Part shown: piece by piece, positions 16,621 through 24,016 of the stretch
Position numbering within the stretch: position 1 is the first letter of the stretch
How the letters are laid out: every line of letters starts with the position of its first letter
Assembly (NCBI GenBank): GCA_017550625.1
Contig: JAFZOL010000004.1
Span: 1-43,418, forward strand
Direction of reading: 5' to 3'
Origin: Clostridia bacterium
Lineage (GTDB): Bacteria; Bacillota; Clostridia; Oscillospirales; Acutalibacteraceae
DNA length: 43,418 nucleotides
Made by a program: the position numbers and the translations under genes
Notes under the pieces: model-generated
The model's input: the letters and a program-made list of their open reading frames with translations, nothing else
Database searches by the model: none
What the model was told of the DNA's origin: nothing

Positions 16621-16649
16621 TTGCTTTTTTCGGTAGGGCGTGTTATAAT
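16621..16649 (+). promoter_or_regulatory. Sigma-A promoter of the O-antigen-ligase-like gene
   Basis: TTGCTT and TATAAT are separated by 17 bases. The site is back to back with the divergent promoter, with only 10 bases between the two -35 elements. Confidence 0.78.
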
Positions 16650-16676
16650 GCATATCATATAAGGGAGGCGATCGGA

Positions 16677-17954
16677 TTGACGGAAAAACGCGTAAGAAAG
16701 AATCTCGATCTCGTTTATTATATGCTGTGGGTCGTTTTGATGGGCTGCAGCATTTTCGAGGTCCCCTCGATCGTCCTTTGGGCGCCGATCATCCTGTTCG
16801 CCGTGTTCCTCGTCTACCGGCTCACCACGGGCCAGCCGTTCGAGCTGCCGCTCGTGGGCACGCTGTCGCTTCTCGCGTTCGTGGTCGTTTACGTGCTCGC
16901 GTATAAGGACCCGAATTACTCGGTGTTCTCGTGGTCGTATATGCATTTCCACGCGGTCCTGATGTTTTTGATGGGATATAATTTCTTCCGTTCGGACGAG
17001 CCGCTGCAGGAGAAGTTCAAAAAGCTCGAGTCGCTTTTCCTGGTCGTGGCGCTGATGTATATGGTCTACGTCACGATCACCTACGGCAATTACCTGCTGC
17101 ACCCCGAAAACGCGCCGGCGCTCGAGCGCCACTACTGGTCGGTCTGGTATGCCCCCGGAACCGTGATCAAGGCCTCCACGGGCTTTTCGGCGTCGTTGTT
17201 GTTCGCGGTCGTGTGGGGCGCGTTCACGCTGTTCTTCTCTGAAAAGTGGTATAAAAAGTGCTTCGCGGTGCTTTTGATCGCCTATGCCATCGGCTTTAAC
17301 ATCGCCACCGGCACGCGTCTGCTCGTGTATCTCACGCCCGTGATCCTCGTGGCGGAATTCTTTGTGTGGATCATCTTCCAGAAAAAGAAATACGCTGTCG
17401 GCATCGGCGTCACGGTCGCGCTCGTGGCGCTCCTCGGCGCGGCGGTCGCTTACGTTATTCTGAACAAAGACAGGCTCACGACGCAGTTCAACGGCTCGAT
17501 CATCAACCGCTTCTTCACGATGGGCTTCGGCAGCCCCACGCGCTGGAGCTATCTCAAACACGTGTGGGAAAACTTCAGCGTCACCTACGAGGGCGGCGGC
17601 GTCAATTCTCTCACCTTCGGCACGCCTCACAATATGTGGTTCTATATCTACGACTGGGGCGGCTTTAAGAGCTTCGTGCTGTTCTGCGTGTTCACGCTCG
17701 TCACGGCCGTGTATTTCATCCGCTTTCTCGCGAACAGACATGTGCCCACGAACATCAAGTTCTTTATCGCCACGCTGTTCGGCACGGTATTCGTGGAATT
17801 CATGGTCGAGGACCTGATCCTCCCGCTCCCGTCCTATTATATGCTCTCGTTCTTCACCATCGGGCTCTTCGCCGGGCTCTCCGCCTATCGCCCGGAGGGC
17901 GTCGAAAAACGCGCCCGCCGCAAAAAAGAACCCGAAAAAACCGAAGCCGCGTAA
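16677..17954 (+). CDS. O-antigen ligase/polymerase-like membrane protein
   Basis: The 425-residue polytopic membrane protein has about ten to twelve hydrophobic spans. A larger loop at about residues 262-325 carries RLTTQFNGSIINR, a conserved-looking SPTRWSYLKHVW and TPHNMWFYIYDWGG. The R...W and HN pattern in a late loop is what WaaL/Wzy-type O-antigen ligases and polymerases show, so a glycan polymerase or ligase role is likely, though overall identity is not certain. The basic C-terminus (KRARRKKEPEK) is cytoplasmic. The start is TTG at 16677 with GGGAGG at 16663-16668; no ATG fits. No glycosyltransferase genes are adjacent, so it is an orphan of any polysaccharide cluster. Confidence 0.65.
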   Translation: MTEKRVRKNLDLVYYMLWVVLMGCSIFEVPSIVLWAPIILFAVFLVYRLTTGQPFELPLVGTLSLLAFVVVYVLAYKDPNYSVFSWSYMHFHAVLMFLMGYNFFRSDEPLQEKFKKLESLFLVVALMYMVYVTITYGNYLLHPENAPALERHYWSVWYAPGTVIKASTGFSASLLFAVVWGAFTLFFSEKWYKKCFAVLLIAYAIGFNIATGTRLLVYLTPVILVAEFFVWIIFQKKKYAVGIGVTVALVALLGAAVAYVILNKDRLTTQFNGSIINRFFTMGFGSPTRWSYLKHVWENFSVTYEGGGVNSLTFGTPHNMWFYIYDWGGFKSFVLFCVFTLVTAVYFIRFLANRHVPTNIKFFIATLFGTVFVEFMVEDLILPLPSYYMLSFFTIGLFAGLSAYRPEGVEKRARRKKEPEKTEAA

Positions 17955-17959
17955 AGAAT

Positions 17960-17986
17960 CAGGACCTCGAGGGTCCTGTTTTTTTC
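17960..17986. terminator. Intrinsic terminator between convergent genes
   Basis: CAGGACC and GGTCCTG (17960-17978) form a 7-bp stem with a TCGAG loop, followed by seven T on the plus strand. The minus-strand T run is weaker. Confidence 0.88.
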
Positions 17987-17987
17987 G

Positions 17988-18989
17988 TTATTTGTAAACG
18001 CTGAAATGATGGCTCTCGTCCTGCATGTCGTACAGCGTCCCGCCGTTGTCGGCGATGTATTCCTGCTGCCACCGGAGCAGCAGATCCCTGAAGCGGAAAA
18101 GCTGTTGGTTATCGGGGCGGCCGTAGCGTGCGGCAAGCTCGGCAACGCCCGGCATCCGCGCGCGGCAGCTGTCGTCCAGCGCCTCAAGCTCGGCAAGGAT
18201 CTCTTCGGCGGGCATGTCGGCGTACCGCGGCAGGTTTTCGGGTGTGAGCACGAGGTTCAGGTTTCTCGTCTCCGGGTCTTTGACCTCGCCGGAAGCGAGC
18301 CACTGGGCCTCGGTTTTGTGCGGCGTCTTCGAGAAGCCCGCGCGGATCTTCTTCGGCAGGCTGTCGAATTCCTGCTTTGTGAGCCGTTGTTCCTGCAGAG
18401 CGCGTCCTCGCCCCTTGTTATGAGGCAGATAATAAAAGGGCTGTTTGATCTTTCTGTCTTTCAGCGCCTCGGATAGCGCGTCCATCCCGTCCAGATTCTC
18501 GCGGAACAGCGGAACGGTGACGATCGCCGGGAGCTTTGCGCGGTTTGCGGCGTCGAGCATGCGAAGCAGAATGTCGAAATCACCCTTGCACCCCGCGAAG
18601 CGGTCGTGATAGTTTTTATCACCGTAAAAAGTCAGGTCGATCTGTTCCACGCCGTTGTCGCGCACGCCTTTCATCAGCTCGTCGAACGCTTCGTCGGTGC
18701 GTGACCGGAACCCGTTCATCTGCAGGAACCGCGCGCCGGGGGAGTGGTGGTCTTTGCTGAAACGGATATAGTCGAAAAGGCGCGGCGTGTCCATGCAGTA
18801 GCCGATATAGAAAAACGCGTTGAGATCGGGGCGTTTTTCGTCCAGCTCCCGAATCACGCGGTCGGCGAACGCCGTGCTCTCGTCGTAGCCCGCGCCGGTC
18901 GCTTTGCCGCACGACGACAAAAGACAATAGCGGCAGTGCGCGCTGCAGGGCACGCAGTAGCTCGCGATGCCGAACGAAACGGTTTTCAT
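17988..18989 (-). CDS. Radical SAM protein of unknown function
   Basis: The 333-residue protein binds a 4Fe-4S cluster through CSAHCRYC (C15, C19, C22), the CxxxCxxC of the radical SAM superfamily. The rest fits a partial TIM barrel (FYIGYCMDTP, DLTFYGDK, PAIVTVPLF) and ends in a charged helical region. It has no recognisable SPASM or B12 domain. A close description would be a small stand-alone radical SAM enzyme; the substrate is unknown. I chose ATG 18989, which sits about 8 bases after GAGGTGG, over the GTG at 18998 that is inside the ribosome site. It is monocistronic, with its own promoter and a convergent terminator. Confidence 0.85.
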   Translation of the reverse strand: MKTVSFGIASYCVPCSAHCRYCLLSSCGKATGAGYDESTAFADRVIRELDEKRPDLNAFFYIGYCMDTPRLFDYIRFSKDHHSPGARFLQMNGFRSRTDEAFDELMKGVRDNGVEQIDLTFYGDKNYHDRFAGCKGDFDILLRMLDAANRAKLPAIVTVPLFRENLDGMDALSEALKDRKIKQPFYYLPHNKGRGRALQEQRLTKQEFDSLPKKIRAGFSKTPHKTEAQWLASGEVKDPETRNLNLVLTPENLPRYADMPAEEILAELEALDDSCRARMPGVAELAARYGRPDNQQLFRFRDLLLRWQQEYIADNGGTLYDMQDESHHFSVYK

Positions 18990-19024
18990 TTCAGCCACCT
19001 CTTTCTAAACGAAGTTTCGTAAAC

Positions 19025-19053
19025 AGCGTAGCATAAAAGCCGTGGGAATGCAA
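19025..19053 (-). promoter_or_regulatory. Promoter of the radical SAM gene
   Basis: On the minus strand TTGCAT and TACGCT are separated by 17 bases. The leader contains a small palindrome (ACGAA...TTCGT at about 19009-19020). Confidence 0.6.
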
Positions 19054-19082
19054 GTATGGATCGCGGCGTTTTTTTGATAATA

Positions 19083-19282
19083 AATGATATACGCGGCTTT
19101 TGCCGCGAATGATATACGTTGCGCCGTATGATATATTGCGTCTTCGCCGCAATATGATAGGATATCCGTTCATACGCCGCAGGCGTATATCATCCTTTTG
19201 GGTATCTCGCCTTCGGCGAGGAATCCAAAAGGATATCATACCGAAGGTATATCACCCGTTCCGGTACGGAACGGATATCATT
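19083..19282. repeat. Array of short hairpins with inverted linker halves (array B)
   Basis: Hairpins lie at 19092-19107 (CGCGGC, TTTT loop), 19114-19129, 19133-19155 (8-bp stem), 19172-19188 (ATACGCC, GCA loop), 19206-19220 (CTCGCC, TTC loop), 19238-19250 (ATACC, GAA loop) and 19256-19274 (CCGTTCCG, GTA loop). Linkers ATGATATA or ATGATAG occur in the first half (19084, 19109, 19128, 19154). ATATCAT-type linkers, the reverse complement, occur in the second half (19186, 19232, 19248, 19274). Two long-range 10-bp pairings are exact: 19161-19170 with 19270-19279, and 19192-19201 with 19225-19234. No ORF is supported. The array directly abuts the tRNA-Ser terminator. Confidence 0.85.
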
Positions 19283-19283
19283 G

Positions 19284-19320
19284 AAAAAAGCGTCTTTTGA
19301 TTGCCAAAAGACGCTTTTTT
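19284..19320. terminator. Strong terminator of tRNA-Ser
   Basis: A perfect 16-bp stem (AAAAAAGCGTCTTTTG and its complement) with a 5-base loop carries T runs on both strands. It lies 2 bases past the CCA end of tRNA-Ser on the minus strand. Confidence 0.92.
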
Positions 19321-19322
19321 CA

Positions 19323-19414
19323 TGGCGGAGAGCATGGGATTCGAACCCACGAACCGCTTTTGACGGTTACACGATTTCCAATCGTGCTCCTTCGACCAGC
19401 TCGGACAACTCTCC
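19323..19414 (-). tRNA. tRNA-Ser (anticodon GGA)
   Basis: The 92-nt class II tRNA includes CCA. The acceptor is GGAGAGT/GCTCTCC with the usual slack, the anticodon loop is TTGGAAA in a CACGA stem, and a long variable arm (AACCG...CGGTT) marks serine. It decodes UCC and UCU. Confidence 0.96.
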
Positions 19415-19428
19415 AGACGACGGAAGCT

Positions 19429-19457
19429 ATTATATCCGAAGCGGTTGTAAAAATCAA
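19429..19457 (-). promoter_or_regulatory. Sigma-A promoter of tRNA-Ser
   Basis: On the minus strand TTGATT and TATAAT are separated by 17 bases, 14 bases before the tRNA 5' end. Confidence 0.85.
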
Positions 19458-19529
19458 GTGTTTTTTTTATTTTCGTGAACTTTTTTTGCGCCGCGGCGCG
19501 CCGGCGCCGAAAATATTTTCAAGAATGAC

Positions 19530-19558
19530 TTGTTTTTTTCGTCCTCTCCATTTATAAT
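19530..19558 (+). promoter_or_regulatory. Sigma-A promoter of the metallophosphoesterase gene
   Basis: TTGTTT and TATAAT are separated by 17 bases; AAAGGAGG lies downstream at 19569-19576. Confidence 0.78.
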
Positions 19559-19584
19559 GATAGCGAAACAAAGGAGGCACCCGT

Positions 19585-20574
19585 ATGTCGCAGTTTTTTG
19601 TCGTGATCCAAAGAATTGCCGCGTTTTTCGCGGCGATCCTCGCCACGTTCATGAACCTGAGCGTGGGCAACAACATCATCATTTCCAAAGACGCCGACGT
19701 GCAGCTCTCGGTCGCGCTCGTCTCCGATACCCACGTGGGGCAGGAGTTCTACCGGCAGCTCACGTTCCCCTCTGGCGTGAAGGATATCTCGCGCCACGTC
19801 AAGCCCGACGTCTTTCTCTGCGCGGGCGACTGCACCGATAACGGCAACGACGCCAACTGGCAGGCGTTCAAAGAGCCGATCGACAAATATCTCACCGTGA
19901 AAGAGCGCATCATCGCCCTCGGCAACCACGACACGTGGACCTCTTACGACGGCGAGCGGGAATACGACGACGCGAAACGCAACTTCCTGACCTATGCCAA
20001 CGAGATCATGGGCACCGACTTCGACACGGTCTGGTTCACGCGCGAGATCGGCGGCTACAGCTTCATCGTGATGGGGTCGGAGGATGATTCCGTCGGCGCC
20101 ACGATCTCGAATGCCCAGCTCAACTGGGTGGAGCGCGAACTCGCCGAAGCCGCCGCGAAGGCTGACGGCAAGCCGATTTTCGTTATTAACCATCAGCCGC
20201 TCAATTTCACCCACACGATCGGTGAAAACGAAGACGGCAACGGCTTCTCAAGCAGCGCCGCCAGCGACCGCCTGCTGCAGATCATGGACCGGTATGAAAA
20301 CGTGTTCTATATCAGCGGCCACGTGCACTACGGTCTGAAAACCGATCCCGAAGGCGAGCCCGAGTGCTACACCACCATCGAAAAGGTCGGCGAACACGTC
20401 ACCAGCGTCAACCTGCCGTGCTATGCCTACGGCACCTTCTTCACGGGCGGCGAAGACGTGGTCGGGCAGGGCCTCGTGATGTACGTCTATAAGGACCGCG
20501 TTGAGTTCAAGGGCAGGAACTTCTTCCTCTCGAACTGGATCACCGCCTTTGACGTCACGGTCCCCCTGACCTGA
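19585..20574 (+). CDS. Membrane-anchored calcineurin-like metallophosphoesterase
   Basis: The 329-residue protein has an uncleaved-looking N-terminal hydrophobic helix (residues 6-27), which suggests attachment to the outer face of the membrane. The catalytic domain shows all metallophosphoesterase motifs in order: SDTH (D48, H50), GDCTD (D82), GNHD (N114, H115), NHQP near 206 and GHVH near 249. Two metal ions should be bound. Substrates of such enzymes range from nucleotides and UDP-sugars to phosphodiesters, and cannot be told here. The ATG at 19585 follows AAAGGAGG. It is monocistronic with its own promoter and terminator. Confidence 0.9.
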   Translation: MSQFFVVIQRIAAFFAAILATFMNLSVGNNIIISKDADVQLSVALVSDTHVGQEFYRQLTFPSGVKDISRHVKPDVFLCAGDCTDNGNDANWQAFKEPIDKYLTVKERIIALGNHDTWTSYDGEREYDDAKRNFLTYANEIMGTDFDTVWFTREIGGYSFIVMGSEDDSVGATISNAQLNWVERELAEAAAKADGKPIFVINHQPLNFTHTIGENEDGNGFSSSAASDRLLQIMDRYENVFYISGHVHYGLKTDPEGEPECYTTIEKVGEHVTSVNLPCYAYGTFFTGGEDVVGQGLVMYVYKDRVEFKGRNFFLSNWITAFDVTVPLT

Positions 20575-20586
20575 GAAACGACGATC

Positions 20587-20619
20587 CCGGAGGCCGCGGC
20601 GGCCTCCGGTTTTCTTTTT
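20587..20619 (+). terminator. Intrinsic terminator of the metallophosphoesterase gene
   Basis: CCGGAGGCC and GGCCTCCGG form a 9-bp stem, followed by TTTTCTTTTT. Confidence 0.9.
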
Positions 20620-20651
20620 GCGAATTAAATGTAAAATAACTTGTCTTTTCC

Positions 20652-20681
20652 TTGAAAAACGGACTTTGGGTATGCTATAAT
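20652..20681 (+). promoter_or_regulatory. Promoter of mreB
   Basis: TTGAAA and TATAAT are separated by 18 bases, with a TGC extension just before the -10. Confidence 0.8.
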
Positions 20682-20710
20682 AACACAACAAATCCAAATG
20701 GAGCGCACAC

Positions 20711-21742
20711 ATGCTTGAAACGAAGCTCGGGATCGATTTCGGTTCCGCCAACATTGCCATCTACGTCGAAAACAGGGGGATCGTGATCAGCGAGCCCTCC
20801 GTTGTGGTGTGCGACCGCTATTCCGGCAAGATCATGGCGCAGGGCGAAGAGGCCGACCGCATGAAAGAAAAACTGCCGGCTTCGATGCAGGTGATCTACC
20901 CGATCAAGGACGGCGTGGTGCAGGACCATAAAACGGCCCTCTATCTGCTGAAAAACTATATCGACGCGGCGTGCAGGGGCAGGCTTCTGCGCCCGAGCGT
21001 GCTGATGAGCGTATCAGGCAACGTGACGGAGATCGAAAAGAAAGCGCTTTTTGACCTCGTGACGGCCGCGGGCGCGGGCAGGGCGTGCTTTATCGAGGAA
21101 TCCCTGGCGGCTGCCGCCGGCGCGGGCTTTGATCTCAAAATGCCGCGCGGCTCCATGATCTGTGATATCGGCGGCGGCACCACCGAATGCGCCGTCCTGT
21201 CTATGGGCAAGATCGTCACGTCCGCCAGCGCGCGCATCGGCGGCAACGACCTCTCGAAGGCGATCACTGACTACATCCTGCATGAACATTCGATCCTGAT
21301 CGGGCGCGCCACGGCCGAAGAGATCAAGAAAAAAGTCGGCACCGCGGTCTACCGCAACGAAGAGGTCGCCATGATCGCCGCCGGCCAGCACCGCGACACG
21401 AGCTTTCCGGTCCTGTTCGAGATCTCGTCCACCGAGATCTACTGGGTGCTGAAATCCTATATCGAAGAGATCCTCGCCTGCATCAAAAGCGTGCTGCAGC
21501 AGACCCCGCCCGAGCTCATTGCCGACATCGCGGAGGACGGCCTTGTGATCTGCGGCGGCTCGGCGTATCTCTACGGCATGGAGAAGCACCTTGAGTGGAA
21601 CCTCGGCATCCGCACGTTCGTGGCGGACGACGCCGCCGAATGCGCCGCCTACGGCCTCGGCAGGCTGCTCAAAAACATGAAAGAACTTGAAAACAACGGC
21701 TTTATCTTTGAAACGGCCGACGACGGTGAAGACGATGCGTGA
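20711..21742 (+). CDS. mreB: MreB/Mbl-type rod-shape actin homologue
   Basis: The 343-residue actin-like ATPase directs cell-wall synthesis along the cell cylinder. The phosphate 1 motif is GIDFGSANIAIYV (residues 7-19). Other motifs are PSVLMSV near 97, a phosphate 2 motif DIGGGTTECAV near 157 and an adenosine motif LVICGGSAYLYG near 277. The length fits MreB, Mbl and MreBH. The N-terminal motif differs a little from the usual DLGTANTLVY, so Mbl or another paralogue is possible. No mreC or mreD follows, as expected for a secondary copy. The TGA overlaps the start of the recD2 gene by 8 bases, implying translational coupling. Confidence 0.87.
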   Translation: MLETKLGIDFGSANIAIYVENRGIVISEPSVVVCDRYSGKIMAQGEEADRMKEKLPASMQVIYPIKDGVVQDHKTALYLLKNYIDAACRGRLLRPSVLMSVSGNVTEIEKKALFDLVTAAGAGRACFIEESLAAAAGAGFDLKMPRGSMICDIGGGTTECAVLSMGKIVTSASARIGGNDLSKAITDYILHEHSILIGRATAEEIKKKVGTAVYRNEEVAMIAAGQHRDTSFPVLFEISSTEIYWVLKSYIEEILACIKSVLQQTPPELIADIAEDGLVICGGSAYLYGMEKHLEWNLGIRTFVADDAAECAAYGLGRLLKNMKELENNGFIFETADDGEDDA

Positions 21743-23942
21743 TATGAACGATACCATAGAAACGATCAGCGGTTACGTGTCCGACGTCGTGTTCCAGAAC
21801 TCGACGAACGCGTTTACCGTGCTCGAGATCAACGTGAACGGCGAGCTGCACACGGCCGTCGGCGAGGTTTCCGACATCGCAGCGGGCGAAGAGATCGAGC
21901 TCGAGGGCGTCTGGGCGTCGCATCCGACGTTCGGGCGTCAATTCAAATTCACCGTCTGCCGCCGCAGCATGCCCGACACCACGGCAAAGCTGTTCCGCTA
22001 TCTCTCGTCCGGCGCGGTCAAGGGCATCGGCCCGAAGACCGCCGCGAAGATCATCCGGCTGTTCGGCGACGAGAGCTTCGACGTGCTCGAACGCGACCCG
22101 GACCGCCTTGCCGCGATCCCGGGCATCTCGAAAAAGAAGGCGGCCGAGATCAGCAGCGAATTCAATCTCCGCAACGCTCTCAGGCGCATCATGCTGGAGC
22201 TCGAATCCTACGGTGTGACGCCCTCCGAGAGCGCGGCGATTTATAAGACGCTCGGCGTCAACGCCGTGGCGATCATCCGCGAGAATCCCTACATCCTGTG
22301 CGACGCCGTGAACGGCTTTTCGTTCGAGCGCGTCGAAAAGCTGGTTTCCGACATGGGCGTGGAGCCGGCCCCCGACTACCGCGACCAGGCCGGCATCCTG
22401 TATATTCTCACGCACAACCTTTACGCCAACGGCCATACCTGCATCCCGCGCAAGAAGATGTACGCCCCGTGCGAAGATCTGCTGGGTATCGATCAAGCAC
22501 GTACGGACCTGATGATCACGGCGCTGCTGGCCATGAACAGGCTCGTCTCGTGTGAGATCGACGGGCGCGAGATGCTGTTCCTGCCGAATATCTACGAGGC
22601 CGAAAAGAACATCGCCGTCCTGCTCAAACGCGTCGTGCGGCACGTTTCCGCCACAGCGGACGTCACACCCTCCGACATCGAGCGCATCGAGAGTCAGGAG
22701 GGCATCGAATACGCCGAAAAGCAGCGCGAGGCGATCCGCATCGCCGCCGAAAAGGGGCTTCTGATCCTCACGGGCGGCCCCGGCACCGGCAAGACCACGG
22801 CCGTGCGCGGCATCATCTCGATCCTCGAGCGCAAGAACATCCGCGTGGCGCTGTGCGCGCCCACCGGCATGGCGGCGAAGCGCATGAGCGAGGTCACCGA
22901 CCGCGAGGCGAAAACGATCCACCGCCTGCTCGAGGTGGAGTGGTCCGAAGACGACAAGCCCGTCTTCCGCCGCAACGCGGGCAACCAGCTCGCCTGCGGG
23001 GCGCTGATCGTGGATGAGGTGTCGATGGTCGACGTGGAACTGATGGCGTCGCTGCTCGACGCCCTGCCGCTGGGCTGCCGCGTCATCCTCGTGGGCGACG
23101 CCGACCAGCTGCCGAGCGTGGGCCCCGGCAACGTGCTCGGCGACCTGATCGCCTCGGGCGAGATGCCGGTCGTGTGCCTCACCGAGATCTTCCGGCAGGC
23201 GCAGAAGAGCCTGATCGTGATGAACGCGCACCGCGTCATCCACGGCGAGCATCCGGTCTTGAACCGCACTGACAGCGACTTCTTCTTCATGCCGCGTGAA
23301 ACGAGCGAAGCCGTGTCCGACACCCTCGTATCCCTCGTGTCGAAGCGCCTGCCGGACGCTTACGGCTTTTCGCCGATCCTCGACATCCAGGTGCTTTGCC
23401 CGTCCAAGCGCGGCGAATGCGGCACGCAGAGCCTCAACCGCCGCCTGCAGGCCGTGCTCAACCCGCCCGCACGCACGAAAAACGAGCTGCGCACCGCCGG
23501 CGGCAGGGTCTTCCGCGAGGGCGACCGCGTGATGCAGGTCAAAAACAATTATGATATCCCGTGGAAAAAGGGGGAGGAGACCGGCGACGGCGTTTTCAAC
23601 GGCGATATCGGCCTCATCCGGCGCATCAACTATCTCACCTCGCTCATGGAGATCGATTTCGACGGGCGCATCGCCGAATACCCGAACGAAAACCTCTCCG
23701 AGCTCGAGCTCGCTTACGCGATCACCGTGCACAAGAGCCAGGGCAGCGAATACCCGGTCGCCGTGCTCCCGCTCATCGACAGCCCGCGCCCGCTTATGTA
23801 CCGCAACCTCCTTTACACCGCCGTGACCCGCGCCAAAAAGATCCTCGTGGTGATCGGCAGGCAGGACGCGGTGTACGCCATGACCGACAACAACAAAACC
23901 CACCTCAGATATTCCGCGCTGAAAGCATTTTTACGGGAATAG
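21735..23942 (+). CDS. recD2: RecD2-type ATP-dependent DNA helicase
   Basis: About 735 residues. This is the SF1B helicase found in bacteria without RecBC partners, acting in replication-fork and mismatch-linked repair. An N-terminal OB-like region is followed by tandem helix-hairpin-helix motifs ([11 protein letters not shown] near 97, [13 protein letters not shown] near 130). The ATPase core has Walker [10 protein letters not shown], motif II VDEVSM, motif [15 protein letters not shown] and a C-terminal motif [10 protein letters not shown] and TAVTRAKK. The start is uncertain: ATG 21735 overlaps mreB by 8 bases, and ATG 21744 lies just after its stop. Neither has a strong ribosome site, so coupling to mreB is likely. 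No terminator follows. Confidence 0.9.
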   Translation: MRDMNDTIETISGYVSDVVFQNSTNAFTVLEINVNGELHTAVGEVSDIAAGEEIELEGVWASHPTFGRQFKFTVCRRSMPDTTAKLFRYLSSGAVKGIGPKTAAKIIRLFGDESFDVLERDPDRLAAIPGISKKKAAEISSEFNLRNALRRIMLELESYGVTPSESAAIYKTLGVNAVAIIRENPYILCDAVNGFSFERVEKLVSDMGVEPAPDYRDQAGILYILTHNLYANGHTCIPRKKMYAPCEDLLGIDQARTDLMITALLAMNRLVSCEIDGREMLFLPNIYEAEKNIAVLLKRVVRHVSATADVTPSDIERIESQEGIEYAEKQREAIRIAAEKGLLILTGGPGTGKTTAVRGIISILERKNIRVALCAPTGMAAKRMSEVTDREAKTIHRLLEVEWSEDDKPVFRRNAGNQLACGALIVDEVSMVDVELMASLLDALPLGCRVILVGDADQLPSVGPGNVLGDLIASGEMPVVCLTEIFRQAQKSLIVMNAHRVIHGEHPVLNRTDSDFFFMPRETSEAVSDTLVSLVSKRLPDAYGFSPILDIQVLCPSKRGECGTQSLNRRLQAVLNPPARTKNELRTAGGRVFREGDRVMQVKNNYDIPWKKGEETGDGVFNGDIGLIRRINYLTSLMEIDFDGRIAEYPNENLSELELAYAITVHKSQGSEYPVAVLPLIDSPRPLMYRNLLYTAVTRAKKILVVIGRQDAVYAMTDNNKTHLRYSALKAFLRE

Positions 23943-23947
23943 GGACT

Positions 23948-23975
23948 TTACAAATTAAAAAAAAGATGATATAAT
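23948..23975 (+). promoter_or_regulatory. Promoter of valS
   Basis: TTTACA and TATAAT are separated by 16 bases. The leader of about 35 bases is too short for a T-box, and none is seen. Confidence 0.65.
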
Positions 23976-24016
23976 TTATTAAATATTGTCATTTGCGAAT
24001 CAAAGGAGTGCTTTTT

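Noticed and set aside
19281-19557. Plus-strand ORFs over the tRNA-Ser gene
   Set aside because: They are antisense to a well-formed tRNA with its own promoter and terminator.
21014-23903. Long minus-strand ORFs antisense to mreB and recD2
   Set aside because: High-GC codon bias leaves the opposite frames open. The plus-strand genes carry complete family motifs, while the antisense translations are low-complexity and rich in A, D, G, H and R.
23943-24016. A T-box riboswitch upstream of valS
   Set aside because: The gap is only 74 bases with a promoter inside it; no stem I, specifier loop or T-box sequence is present.
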